A stretch of 64,000 nucleotides of DNA from JABCYV01 sp035512155 (GCA_035512155.1 DATKEN010000003.1:35133-99132); one strand, 5' to 3'; shown: positions 7,376-16,006, counted from the first letter of the stretch. The notes: generated by a model from the letters alone, not told the origin. Translations and numbers: made by a program.

Positions 7376-10138
7376 GTGAACAACCGCTCTCAGTCGTGGA
7401 GAGAACTGAGCACCTCAGCCAGGGTTTTTATTAGCCTGGTCGTGGCGATAGGCACCAGTGTGCTCCTGTATGGGGCCGTGAACCCGACCAGCAAGAACAT
7501 CGCTCAATTCATTTGCTATCTGCTGATCGCGATTCTGGCTTCACGTCTCAAAGTCAATCTGCCCGGGATCACGGGCACGATGTCGGTGAACTTCCTGTTC
7601 ATTCTTCTTGGAGTGTTGGAGCTGAGTCTTACGGAGACCCTGGTTCTGGGAACGGCCGCTCTGCTGATTCAATGTTTCTATCGAGATCGCCCGAGTGCGC
7701 TCCAAGTCACATTCAATATGTGCGCCAGCGCGTTTTCTATCGCGGTGGCGTACGGCGTGTATCACTTTGCCCTGTCGCAAGGGCGGATAAAGAGTCATCC
7801 ATCGTTATTGGTAATCGCGGCCTCCACGTACTTCATTGCTAACACCGGTTCGATTGCTGGCGTGATAGCGCTCACCGAGCACAAGTCACTGAAGAAAATC
7901 TGGGTGCAGTGTTACTTCTGGTCCTTTCCCTACTACCTTGTGGGTGCGGGATTCGCTGGCACCTTGGGATGGTTCAACCGTACGTTCGGCTGGCAAACGT
8001 CGCTGCTGGTGGTGCCGGTCATATACCTCTTCTACCGTTCGTACCGTCTCTACCTGGGAAAACTGGAGGACGAGAAGCGTCACGTGGAGGAGATGGCAAA
8101 CCTGCACTTGCGGACCATCGAAGCGCTGGCCTTGGCCATTGAGGCCAAAGACCACACCACGCATGATCACCTGCAACGGGTGCGCGTCTATGCCATTGAA
8201 GTTGCCAAGGAGTTGGGAGTAACCCCAGAAGAGATGGAAGCTCTGCACGCGGCAGCGCTATTGCATGATATTGGAAAGCTTGCCGTGCCTGAGCACATCA
8301 TCTCCAAGCCCGGACGCCTGACCCCAGAAGAATTCGAGAAGATGAAGATTCATCCGGTGGTAGGGGCGGAGATTTTAGAGCGGGTGCGATTCCCTTATCC
8401 GGTAGTGCCGATTGTGCGGGCGCACCATGAGAAGTGGGACGGAACCGGATATCCGTTTGGCCTGAAAGCCACCGAGATCCCGATTGGAGCGCGCATCCTT
8501 TCGGCAGTGGACTACCTGGACGCGCTAGCATCCGACCGCCAGTACCGCCGCGCCTTACCGTTGGACGAAGTCGTTAGGCGTCTTTCTGACGAATCCGGAA
8601 AATCTTTTGATCCAAAAGTGGTGACGGTCTTACAAAAGCGATATCGTGACCTCGAAAAACTGGTCGAAGCCCATTTCGGACATGTGGCTCCATTGCGGCT
8701 CTCGACTGACCTAAAGGTGGAACACGGGGTCGCACCCGCCGCCGGCTTTGAAGACATTACGGTCAAGGATGCTCCAGGCCAGGAGGCTACTTTCCTCTCC
8801 TCTATTGCGGCTGCACGGCAGGAGGCCCAGACCCTTTTCGAACTGAGCCAGGACTTAGGGGCTTCGCTCAGCCTGGACGAAACCCTGTCGGTTTTCTCGG
8901 TGAAGCTTAGACGGCTGGTGCCTTACGATGCCATCGCCATCTACGTCAAGCGTGGTGCGGAATTAGTTCCAGAGCATGTGAGCGGTGACAATTTCCGCTT
9001 GTTCTCGTCGCTTCGCATCCCGCTGGGCCAAGGACTCTCCGGCTGGGTGGCAGAGAACATGAAACCGATCATCAACGGAAATCCATCGGTTGAGCCAGGA
9101 TATCTGAACGATCCGACGAAATTCAGCACTTTGCGTTCGGCAATGGCGATCCCGCTGGAGGGGTTAGCCGGAGTAGTCGGCGTGCTTGCCCTTTACCACG
9201 CGGAGGTAGACGCATTCACTTCCGATCACCTGCGAATTCTGCTGGCGATCAGCTCCAAGATGGCCCTGGCCATCGAAAACGCGCTGAAATACGAGCAAGC
9301 GGAGAGTTCCGCCACTACCGACTATCTCACGGGATTGCCGAACGCCCGTTCACTGTTTCTGCAACTCGACCGCGAGCTGGCGCGTTGCAAACGGGACAAC
9401 TCGACTCTAATCGTGATGGTCAGCGATATGGATGGTTTCAAGCAGATCAACGACCGCTTCGGTCACCTCGAGGGCAATCGTGTACTGCGCCTGTTCGCGC
9501 AGGCTTTAAAGGACAGCTGCCGCGAATACGACTACGTGGCTCGGATGGGCGGCGACGAATTTGTGGTCGTAGCCCCCGGCCTGCCCGCGGACGCGGCTGT
9601 CAAGAAAGCCGAGCAATTGCGTGAACTTGCTAAACATGCCGGCAAAGAAGTCTGCAGCGAAGATATTCTTTCGCTGAGCGTAGGACAGGCGTCGTATCCA
9701 GGAGACGGACAGGATGCCGAAGGATTGCTCGCGGAAGCCGATCGCCGCATGTACCTGGAGAAACAGCGGCAACCCTCGCGAAAAAACCGCCGGCTCTATC
9801 CGCGGATGAAGTGCAGGGTCACGATTGAGCTACAACCCCACGATGAAGAAATTCCGGTGCTCGGTAATCTTATCGACGTCAGTCTGGGGGGCTGCTACGT
9901 GGAGACCAGCGCTATCTTGCCTCCTGGCTCCAAGCTTAAATTGGTTTTTTCCATCGACGATGGCAAGATGCAGGCCGAGGGCAGCGTGGTTCGAATCGAT
10001 CCGGGATCGGGGATCGCGGTTCGGTTCAACGACATGAATCGCGAGGACCGCGAGAAAATGCACCGTGTCCTGGAGTTTGTGCACAATTCCACCATGTTCT
10101 ACGACAACCGCTACTTCTCAAAACTGCTGAACCGTTGA
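7376..10138 (+). CDS. Membrane HD-GYP / GAF / GGDEF / PilZ cyclic-di-GMP protein
   Basis: A 920-residue protein with a GTG start. About seven membrane segments fill residues ~15-225. A short linker helix leads to an HD-GYP phosphodiesterase domain (HD at 297-298, HHE at 350-352, DGTGYP at 355-360). A GAF sensor domain spans ~485-635. A diguanylate cyclase domain has GGDEF at 725-729 and an intact RxxD product-inhibition site (REYD, 716-719). A C-terminal PilZ domain has RxxxR (RLYPR, 806-810) and DVSLGG (834-839). All key residues for synthesis, breakdown and binding of c-di-GMP are present in one chain. The signal it senses is unknown. Confidence 0.95.
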   Translation: MNNRSQSWRELSTSARVFISLVVAIGTSVLLYGAVNPTSKNIAQFICYLLIAILASRLKVNLPGITGTMSVNFLFILLGVLELSLTETLVLGTAALLIQCFYRDRPSALQVTFNMCASAFSIAVAYGVYHFALSQGRIKSHPSLLVIAASTYFIANTGSIAGVIALTEHKSLKKIWVQCYFWSFPYYLVGAGFAGTLGWFNRTFGWQTSLLVVPVIYLFYRSYRLYLGKLEDEKRHVEEMANLHLRTIEALALAIEAKDHTTHDHLQRVRVYAIEVAKELGVTPEEMEALHAAALLHDIGKLAVPEHIISKPGRLTPEEFEKMKIHPVVGAEILERVRFPYPVVPIVRAHHEKWDGTGYPFGLKATEIPIGARILSAVDYLDALASDRQYRRALPLDEVVRRLSDESGKSFDPKVVTVLQKRYRDLEKLVEAHFGHVAPLRLSTDLKVEHGVAPAAGFEDITVKDAPGQEATFLSSIAAARQEAQTLFELSQDLGASLSLDETLSVFSVKLRRLVPYDAIAIYVKRGAELVPEHVSGDNFRLFSSLRIPLGQGLSGWVAENMKPIINGNPSVEPGYLNDPTKFSTLRSAMAIPLEGLAGVVGVLALYHAEVDAFTSDHLRILLAISSKMALAIENALKYEQAESSATTDYLTGLPNARSLFLQLDRELARCKRDNSTLIVMVSDMDGFKQINDRFGHLEGNRVLRLFAQALKDSCREYDYVARMGGDEFVVVAPGLPADAAVKKAEQLRELAKHAGKEVCSEDILSLSVGQASYPGDGQDAEGLLAEADRRMYLEKQRQPSRKNRRLYPRMKCRVTIELQPHDEEIPVLGNLIDVSLGGCYVETSAILPPGSKLKLVFSIDDGKMQAEGSVVRIDPGSGIAVRFNDMNREDREKMHRVLEFVHNSTMFYDNRYFSKLLNR

Positions 10139-10270
10139 TTCGCGAAGAAAGCGGCTCCCCCATCGTTCTTTGGTGGAACCATCTGCGTCCATCGGCAAGG
10201 CGGGATGCAGGCGTTAAAATGTCCGCGGGTCGACGGCGATATTCCACGGGCTGTGAAAAAAGGGGGACGC

Positions 10271-10612
10271 ATGAAAGTCTTGGTGGTTGAGCCGGATGAA
10301 ACCACTGTGAAAGCTACGGGAGTAATGCTTAACCGGCTGGGTTACGAAGTTGGACTGGCGACAAATTGCGATGAGGCGTTTCGCATCTACTGCAATCAAG
10401 GGCCATATCCTCTTGTTCTTATTGATCTGACATTCGTGCGCGGATCCGGCGCTGGCGGGGTTAAGTTTATCGATGCCATGCGGCAGAAGAATCCCCAACA
10501 GGATTACGCCTTTGTTACGGGATCCTCGATTCTGCGAAGGCCATTCTCCTTGCAAGAACTGGACGATTTTATGGGCGGATTCCGCCGTCCTGCTGGCAGC
10601 CGCTTTGGATAA
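10271..10612 (+). CDS. Receiver-only response regulator
   Basis: The start at 10271 follows an AGGGGG ribosome-binding site and yields MKVLVVEPDE, a typical beta-1 of a CheY-like receiver. Acidic residues (EPDE) and the phospho-acceptor Asp in VLIDLTF are present. The usual conserved lysine before PF is replaced by arginine (RRPFSL), and the region between the aspartate and that site is short. The 113-residue product has no output domain. It lies 130 bp after the c-di-GMP protein on the same strand and could serve it, but no sensor kinase is nearby. Confidence 0.8.
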   Translation: MKVLVVEPDETTVKATGVMLNRLGYEVGLATNCDEAFRIYCNQGPYPLVLIDLTFVRGSGAGGVKFIDAMRQKNPQQDYAFVTGSSILRRPFSLQELDDFMGGFRRPAGSRFG

Positions 10613-10684
10613 GGCCCACAGGCCCGGCTACTTGGCGAGGACCTGTCTCAGTTAACGAAGCCGCCTAGCAACCGCTGCCACAAT

Positions 10685-11137
10685 CTACTTTCGGCCGGGA
10701 TGGAACTCCCCGCGGGTGGAGAATTGCGAATAAGGCCATTCGTTCTTCTTGGTGGGAAGCGCGGAAGAGGCGACGGGAGCAAGGGGCGTCGGCTCGACTT
10801 CCCAATCCGGCGGAGCGGGATGAATGCACCAAACATTTCCAGAGTGATCAAGCGCCAGCCCGACCAGCCAGTACTTATTCTCACTTCCGAGCGGGACGCA
10901 GTTGGCCACGCGAGCAGTTGCCTGATTGCCGCCGGGAAGATCGTCCAGCCGCACCGGCATTCCTGGCTCCAGAGGGCATGGGAGACGCACTCCGCAACCG
11001 TGTGGGTTCACGACCAGAGTGTGGCAGTTTTCTGAGAGCTGTGTGGCCGGATCCAAACTGGTCACGCGAAGCGGGATTTGAGCTCGAATGCGTGTGCGGC
11101 GAGTCGGTGTATCGTGCAATTTTGCGGTTGATTCCAT
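10685..11137 (-). CDS. PilZ-domain protein
   Basis: A 150-residue product (ATG at 11137; a TTG lies two codons upstream). It opens with RRTRIRAQIPLRV, an RxxxR c-di-GMP contact. It follows with a beta-barrel pattern ending in NPHGCGVRLPCPLEPGMPVRL and ARVANCVPLG...YWLVGLAL, typical of PilZ or DUF-type PilZ-like domains. The second motif is NPHGCG rather than the canonical D/NxSxxG, so binding is uncertain. It is convergent with the receiver gene and lies downstream of the radical SAM gene on the same strand, separated by 174 bp with no clear terminator. Confidence 0.72.
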   Translation of the reverse strand: MESTAKLHDTPTRRTRIRAQIPLRVTSLDPATQLSENCHTLVVNPHGCGVRLPCPLEPGMPVRLDDLPGGNQATARVANCVPLGSENKYWLVGLALDHSGNVWCIHPAPPDWEVEPTPLAPVASSALPTKKNEWPYSQFSTRGEFHPGRK

Positions 11138-11311
11138 ATGCAAGGCTTGTTCAAGATTTTACGTGCGAAATTCTGATTGGCGTTGATCTCGCTGGCATAA
11201 ACGGACACCAAAGTAATGGAGAACGCAACTCTTCAACTGCATTGGCGGCGGGCTCAAAGACCTGGGGGTAACCTCCAATTTCGCTGCCTGGTAGAAGGCC
11301 TTTCGCGCCGC

Positions 11312-12406
11312 TTAGATGGCGACCGGCTGGATTTGAATGAGCGGACCGGAACTATTTGCTCGGGCCTTGCGGAGCATGTTCGCGGAGGGAATGCCGGTGC
11401 GATGGAACGACTTCTCGCAATCTGCGGTCGAGGGCCCGCGCATGCTGCCTTCCATGTAGGCAAGACCGGGACAACGAGTGCAGGTGCCAACATGGCTACA
11501 AGTCGAACATACAGGTAGGTCTTTGGCGCGAATGGAACGAACCTCATGCAAGGCCGGCGAATCTCGCCAGATGTCGATGAATTTGTGTTTTCGTACGTTG
11601 CCTGTGGGCAGGGGAAACTGCACGCAGGGAAAAACGTCGCCATAGGGCGAGATGTAGCCCGCGGTGTGACCGGCACTGCAAGGATATTCGTCCATGATGC
11701 CCTCGTCGGGCGGGGGCGGGGGGGCACAGAATTCCTCTACATTCCCCACCAGGTCCGGATTGTGAAAGACCGAATTCAACTCAGAGCTCGGAATACGCAA
11801 ACGTAGAATTGAAGTGTCTCCGTCCATCTTCGGAGTGATGGTCGGATCCAAAGTGTAGGTAACACCGAGCTCGCGGGCCAGTGCCTGCACTCCGGCATGG
11901 TCGCGGCTGTTAGCAGTCATCAGAACATTGGCGATCACAACTTTTAGGCCCTGTGATTTCAGAAAGCGAATCGCTTCCACACTCCGCTTCAGCGAGCCGG
12001 GCAGTTTGGTGATAGCGTCATGCACTTCGGAGCGGTGGGAGTAGATGCTGATTTGTATGTTCTCGACTCCCAACTCCACCATCCGTTTGGCTTCACGCTG
12101 GCGGATCATCACGCCGTTGGTCTTGATTCTGACATTGAAGCGCAGGCGGCGGGCATATTCCAGAATGTCGAAAAAGTCGCGACGCATCAGCACTTCCCCG
12201 CCACTGAGGGTAAGGAAAAAAGTGCCTGCCTCCGCCAGTTGATCCAGCACGTCTTCGATCTCGGCGGTGCTCATTTCGCCGTGATCGTCGTGATCCAGAT
12301 AGCAGTGAATGCAACGTTCGTTGCAACGGTAAGTTACGTCCAGATGGATGGCGAGAGGAACACCCAGCTCCATAGCCCGCTGATTCATCTGCTGCATGAG
12401 ACTCAT
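11312..12406 (-). CDS. Radical SAM / SPASM peptide-modifying enzyme
   Basis: A 364-residue radical SAM enzyme. The cluster-binding motif is CNERCIHC near residues 28-35 (CxxxCxxC), followed by LTLSGGEVLMRRDF. The C-terminal SPASM region supplies many cysteines for auxiliary iron-sulfur clusters: CSAGHTAGYISPYGDVFPC and CSTCSHVGTCTRCPG, with a final DCEKSF. SPASM enzymes with an adjacent PqqD-like protein usually install thioether or C-C crosslinks on ribosomal peptides. Its start overlaps the stop of the PqqD-like gene (ATGA), which suggests translational coupling. The substrate is inferred to be the small peptide at 14064. Confidence 0.9.
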   Translation of the reverse strand: MSLMQQMNQRAMELGVPLAIHLDVTYRCNERCIHCYLDHDDHGEMSTAEIEDVLDQLAEAGTFFLTLSGGEVLMRRDFFDILEYARRLRFNVRIKTNGVMIRQREAKRMVELGVENIQISIYSHRSEVHDAITKLPGSLKRSVEAIRFLKSQGLKVVIANVLMTANSRDHAGVQALARELGVTYTLDPTITPKMDGDTSILRLRIPSSELNSVFHNPDLVGNVEEFCAPPPPPDEGIMDEYPCSAGHTAGYISPYGDVFPCVQFPLPTGNVRKHKFIDIWRDSPALHEVRSIRAKDLPVCSTCSHVGTCTRCPGLAYMEGSMRGPSTADCEKSFHRTGIPSANMLRKARANSSGPLIQIQPVAI

Positions 12407-12717
12407 ACTGTCTCCCTGGACCCAGCGGATGAATCGTCGATGGGATGATCGGAAACCAGCAAGATGCCGTGGGGGGAAAGCTCTTCGACGAATCGCTCGG
12501 CGTCGCGGAGTGCCACGTCGGGTTCGACCTCGAACTGCTCGATGACGCCGCCTACGATTTCGGAAAGTGGAGTGCGGCCGTCTGCCGACTGCCAGATGGC
12601 GGTGGCCACCTCATTCAGGGTGAAGAAGGTGGAGTCCACTGCGGACATGATCATCATCTCTCCGCCGAGCATCCGAGCGGCAATGGCGGAACTGCGGACA
12701 ATGTACTTATCACTCAT
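12403..12717 (-). CDS. PqqD-like peptide-binding (RRE) protein
   Basis: The ATG at 12717 overlaps the HPr-kinase-like stop (ATGA) and is preferred over a start five codons upstream. The 104-residue product shows the PqqD pattern: an N-terminal beta hairpin with GGEMMIMSAVDSTFFTLNEVATAIWQ, then a winged-helix (LSEIVGGVIEQFEVEPDVALRDAERFVEEL). This fold is the RiPP recognition element that binds leader peptides and hands them to the modifying enzyme. It lies directly between the kinase-like and radical SAM genes, as expected of a chaperone for the latter. Confidence 0.88.
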   Translation of the reverse strand: MSDKYIVRSSAIAARMLGGEMMIMSAVDSTFFTLNEVATAIWQSADGRTPLSEIVGGVIEQFEVEPDVALRDAERFVEELSPHGILLVSDHPIDDSSAGSRETV

Positions 12718-13520
12718 TGGATCAAGTCCCAAACCCGCTGGTCAGGAACAAACGTCAGCCGCCTTACCATAACACTTTCGACGAACTCACAGGCGGAGCG
12801 AAAAAGCATTTTGACCAACTCCGCGTCCTCGGCGAAAAAGAGGATATTTCTAAGCAGGAGGCGCGCGGCTTCGGGTGCGTCAACAGGCCCGATCTTGTTC
12901 TCGGGTCCTTTGGCGAGAAAAAAGAGTGTGGACAGCTGCGCCGAGCAATTCTCGCCGACGCGTGCGAGTTCCCCGGCAAAGGGAGTTCCGCAAGCCCGGT
13001 AACCATGCGGATCGTGGCGAATGTAAGAGATTTCGTCGGTTAGCAATGTGACATCGCCAGGCGCGAGGCGGGAGATCGTAGTTTTGCCCGCTCCGGAGAT
13101 GCCGGAAAAGACAAAGGCCCGGCCATTCCTTACTGTGCTCGCGGCGTGCAGGAGGAAGCCCCCTTCTTTGGCCAGAACCAACGTGTGCACGATGCGCAAC
13201 ACCGAATCAATTGAGTACGGGTTTGCCGATTGGCGGATGCGCCCCCGCCCCGCCCGAGCGTCCCAGTGCGCGTGAAAATCTCCTCGCGCTAATCGCCACA
13301 CCCCGTCTCGCATCTCGACCCGAACGTCGTCCGGCAACTCAGATTCCGTCGACGGCGATGGCACGGTTAGATCCACATCAAACTCGAACCTGGGTCGTGA
13401 AGCAGATCCGACAAAACCGGCATACCTGCTAACCAGCATGTCACGAAAGGATCCATCCTGGGTGCGCAGCAGGATAGGCAAGCCGCCGATTTCCACCGCG
13501 ATCTCATGATCTTGAGGCAC
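12714..13520 (-). CDS. HPr-kinase/phosphorylase-like P-loop protein
   Basis: A GTG at 13520 with GGAG nine bases upstream is the likely start (268 residues). A longer frame back to 13715 would overlap the peptidase gene. The N-terminal half is a beta-rich domain common to these proteins (FEFDVDL, VWRLARGDFHAHW). The C-terminal half is the HprK catalytic domain, with GGFLLHAASTV and a Walker A loop GISGAGKTT. Short HprK-like proteins of this type occur in lasso and other RiPP loci. In characterised lasso loci they phosphorylate a serine of the precursor. A bona fide HprK for sugar-PTS control is unlikely, as no PTS genes are visible. Confidence 0.8.
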   Translation of the reverse strand: MPQDHEIAVEIGGLPILLRTQDGSFRDMLVSRYAGFVGSASRPRFEFDVDLTVPSPSTESELPDDVRVEMRDGVWRLARGDFHAHWDARAGRGRIRQSANPYSIDSVLRIVHTLVLAKEGGFLLHAASTVRNGRAFVFSGISGAGKTTISRLAPGDVTLLTDEISYIRHDPHGYRACGTPFAGELARVGENCSAQLSTLFFLAKGPENKIGPVDAPEAARLLLRNILFFAEDAELVKMLFRSACEFVESVMVRRLTFVPDQRVWDLIQ

Positions 13521-13555
13521 TCTGTCTGGCTCCGTGTTGTACAGGTCTCCTGGCC

Positions 13556-14053
13556 TTACGCCGGCTTGGCAACTGCATTTTGAAAACGAGATCTGGAACT
13601 GCTGCGGTGAGCGCCTAGGCGCATGACGATACGCCGGAGCAGATTGCAACGACAAAGCGCCCAGGCGAAAATCCGACGAAACGGACCAAGCTTCAGCGTA
13701 GGTGCCGGGAACCAACCGTCACGTTGAATTTTCGTAACCTTACCCAGCAATTCGCCTGGACGCACCGGCGGATCGGTCTGCGGCATGCAATCGCCACGAG
13801 TGACTAAGAACTCGTTCTCTAATCTGGTTTTGCTGAGAACACGATGAATAAAGAAGCGACCCTCCCGCAAGAAAAGCACGACGTCGCCCTGCTCCACTTG
13901 ATCAAAATTATTATATTGGATGGTAAGAAGGTCACCTGGCCACAAGGTGGGTAGCATGCTGGCTCCGGTGGCTCGCAATTTCAATTTACCGCTCGACTGC
14001 AGCCCCTCGGCCGCCAGGCTGCACCTGCGCTGCTCGCGCGCCTCAGGGTTCAT
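13556..14053 (-). CDS. S24/S26-family peptidase (signal-peptidase-like, Ser/His type)
   Basis: A 165-residue protease with GASMLPTLWPGDLL containing the nucleophile serine, and FFIHRVLSK where a bacterial signal peptidase I would have its catalytic lysine. The His is as in eukaryotic and SipW-type signal peptidases. The RGDCMPQTDP box follows. There is no hydrophobic membrane anchor before the serine, so the enzyme is probably soluble or weakly attached. It begins 10 bp after the precursor-peptide stop. Placement suggests it trims the leader of that peptide. Confidence 0.82.
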   Translation of the reverse strand: MNPEAREQRRCSLAAEGLQSSGKLKLRATGASMLPTLWPGDLLTIQYNNFDQVEQGDVVLFLREGRFFIHRVLSKTRLENEFLVTRGDCMPQTDPPVRPGELLGKVTKIQRDGWFPAPTLKLGPFRRIFAWALCRCNLLRRIVMRLGAHRSSSRSRFQNAVAKPA

Positions 14054-14063
14054 CGGTAAGAGC

Positions 14064-14252
14064 CTACGACACCTTTCGGTGCCCCTTGCACTGATGCTGG
14101 GTGCCGTGGATCTTTCCGCACGACAAGGCCAGTGTTTCGAAGGCCCGCTCGAATCGAAACTCGGGCTTGTGATACGGCTTCTTGGCTTTATTCTGGCCCG
14201 GTGTGTTCAGTGCGCTCTTCTCTTCTGCAGAAGGCCGGTTCCTCTGAGTCAT
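14064..14252 (-). CDS. Candidate RiPP precursor peptide (62 residues)
   Basis: A small gene with ATG at 14252, in line with six neighbours that form a peptide-modification set. The N-terminal half is charged and hydrophilic. KKPYHKPEFRFERAFETLAL resembles the YxxP leader motif recognised by PqqD-like proteins. The C-terminal tail after residue 44 holds two cysteines (45 and 55) and three histidines (49, 53, 58) among Gly, Lys and Gln, fitting a modified core. It matches no folded-domain pattern I know. The upstream ribosome-binding site is weak. Expression is not proven. Confidence 0.68.
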   Translation of the reverse strand: MTQRNRPSAEEKSALNTPGQNKAKKPYHKPEFRFERAFETLALSCGKIHGTQHQCKGHRKVS

Positions 14253-14402
14253 AGAAATCTCAATACGCTAGACGGCTGACGTCTGCCTTGCGAACCGAGC
14301 ACGAGTCCTAAGATAGCGCAGTGTACAACAGACGAGAAGCCAAATGCTAACCCTTTGTTAACTGCTCGGACGCCCGGAAGCCAAGCCCAATTGGCCTTGC
14401 GT

Positions 14403-15215
14403 CTAATAGAAAGAGAGCGTGCCGAGCAACCTTGACCGCCTTAAGGTGTGGGAAAAAATTAGGAGACTGAGAGGTAGCAAAATCAGGGAGAAAATGCTGA
14501 GTACCATGATTTCGCGTCCCAGGGCTGCGAAACTCGCGCCTTCAAGAAGAGCCATGCGCATTCCGTAGAGGGAATGAGTGATGGGAATCAGTTCGGACAC
14601 CACGCGGAGCGCCCAGGGGAGAGTCGCGACGGGAAATAGGGCTCCGGTCAGAAACCACACGCCGGACCCAAGCAACCACACGACCGCAAATCCCTTTTGA
14701 ATCGCCAATTGCAAGGCAGCAGCGAGAATGCCCAGCGCGACCGCGATCAGGAGCGACAGCAGGAAGATCAGTGCGCAAGCTGCGACATTTGGGCTGGGAA
14801 TTGCGCCTCGCCATAACAGAAGGCCTGCTGCGATAAAAAGGAGCAATTGGATCGTATTTCGGCCAAACGCGGAAAGGGCGCTCAGTAGAACCAACAACGG
14901 CGCGGATGTGGAGGTCGTGACCAGTATTTCCAAAGTGCCCGTCTGTTGCGCTTCCTGAACGATCTGCAGGAAAGCGCTGATACCCATGAGCCAAAATGTG
15001 TAGAAGCCGGTGCCCACGAGCACGAAGGGGAAGTACTCCATTCCCTCGGGACGGAATGAGGGACCGATAGCACGAGAGAGGTAATAAAACGCGGCCAGTT
15101 CGGCTGCCGTTCCCGCCGCGGTAATCAGAAAGCCTGAGCGATAGCGGATGGCGGTCAAGAGGTCGCGGCGCAGGATGGCGAGCATTTTGTCGAGCGGGCC
15201 GGCCAGTCTCATCAC
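14403..15215 (-). CDS. ABC-2 type transporter permease
   Basis: A 270-residue membrane protein with about six hydrophobic segments (for example YFPFVLVGTGFYTFWLMG and VWLLGSGVWFLTGALFPVATLP). The last includes the ABC-2 family signature region TGALFPVATLPWALRVVSELIPITH. Its start overlaps the ATPase gene stop by four bases, so the pair forms one exporter. It is followed by a ~150-bp gap and then the precursor-peptide gene. It likely exports the modified peptide or a related compound. This role is inferred from position only. Confidence 0.86.
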   Translation of the reverse strand: MMRLAGPLDKMLAILRRDLLTAIRYRSGFLITAAGTAAELAAFYYLSRAIGPSFRPEGMEYFPFVLVGTGFYTFWLMGISAFLQIVQEAQQTGTLEILVTTSTSAPLLVLLSALSAFGRNTIQLLLFIAAGLLLWRGAIPSPNVAACALIFLLSLLIAVALGILAAALQLAIQKGFAVVWLLGSGVWFLTGALFPVATLPWALRVVSELIPITHSLYGMRMALLEGASFAALGREIMVLSIFSLILLPLSLLIFSHTLRRSRLLGTLSFY

Positions 15216-16006
15216 CAGCTCCTGGAGGTCAACGGTGCCGCCTCATCCAGTTCACCAGTAGCGTGAAAATAGAAGGAGCGCAGCTCGTCCGCATCCGCGC
15301 CAGTAATTTTCCGGTAGCCCGCCAGCCTGCCTTGATCCAGCACGGCAGCGAAGTCGCCCACCGCGGCGGCCTCGTTGAGGCTGTGTGTGGCCAGAATGAC
15401 GGTCGAGCCTCCGGCTGGCAGGGCGCGGATGAGATTCCGGAAGTGGGTCGCCGCCGCCGGGTCAAGGCTGCGCGTGGGCTCGTCCAGCAGAATGACTGAT
15501 GGCCCTTTAATGAGTGCCCGGGCGATGCCCAGCCGCTGGTACATGCCGCTGGAGAACTTCATGACCAGAGTGTCCGCCGCGTCGAGCAAACCCGTTCGTT
15601 CCAGCACAAGCTCAATTTGACGAGGTCGTGAGCAGCGAGGGACGTCATCCAAAGCGGCAAAGAAATCGAGATTCTCACGAGCCGAAAGTCGAGGGAAAAA
15701 TGACCTTTCAGTGGAAACCGCAAAACCCACATGCCGGCGCACATGATCGGGATCTGTGTAGGTGTCGGCGCCTTCGACCAGGACACTCCCGGCATCGGGA
15801 AGGAGCATGGTGGATACCAACTTCAGAATGGTTGTTTTTCCACTGCCGTTGGGACCCAGCAGAACAAGCACCTTGCTACTGGAAACTCGGAGGGAGATCC
15901 CATCCAAGGCATGAGTTTCTCCTCTTCGTTCCCGGCCCATCCAGTTAAACATGGCGGGGCGGTGCCGGAAGACTTTGCTGACCGACTGGAGGATGACACT
16001 ATCCAT
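15212..16006 (-). CDS. ABC transporter ATP-binding protein
   Basis: The start at 16006 (MDSVILQSVSKVF) is used because the frame extends upstream into sequence without an ABC domain. Walker A is LLGPNGSGKTTILK, the signature loop is KFSSGMYQRLGIARAL, Walker B is VILLDEPTRSLDP, and the switch histidine is in ATHS. The 264-residue protein pairs with the ABC-2 permease at 14403. The start lies 72 bp from the divergent nucleotidyltransferase start at 16078, so a bidirectional promoter region lies between them. Confidence 0.9.
   Translation of the reverse strand: MDSVILQSVSKVFRHRPAMFNWMGRERRGETHALDGISLRVSSSKVLVLLGPNGSGKTTILKLVSTMLLPDAGSVLVEGADTYTDPDHVRRHVGFAVSTERSFFPRLSARENLDFFAALDDVPRCSRPRQIELVLERTGLLDAADTLVMKFSSGMYQRLGIARALIKGPSVILLDEPTRSLDPAAATHFRNLIRALPAGGSTVILATHSLNEAAAVGDFAAVLDQGRLAGYRKITGADADELRSFYFHATGELDEAAPLTSRSW

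Noticed and set aside
13521..13715. Longer N-terminus of the HPr-kinase-like protein
   Set aside because: It overlaps the peptidase gene and shows no domain similarity, while GTG at 13520 has a good ribosome-binding site.
11312..14252. Calling the peptide locus a lasso peptide cluster
   Set aside because: PqqD-like, HprK-like, and nucleotidyltransferase genes fit, but no asparagine-synthetase-like cyclase and no transglutaminase-like protease is seen, and a radical SAM enzyme is present instead.
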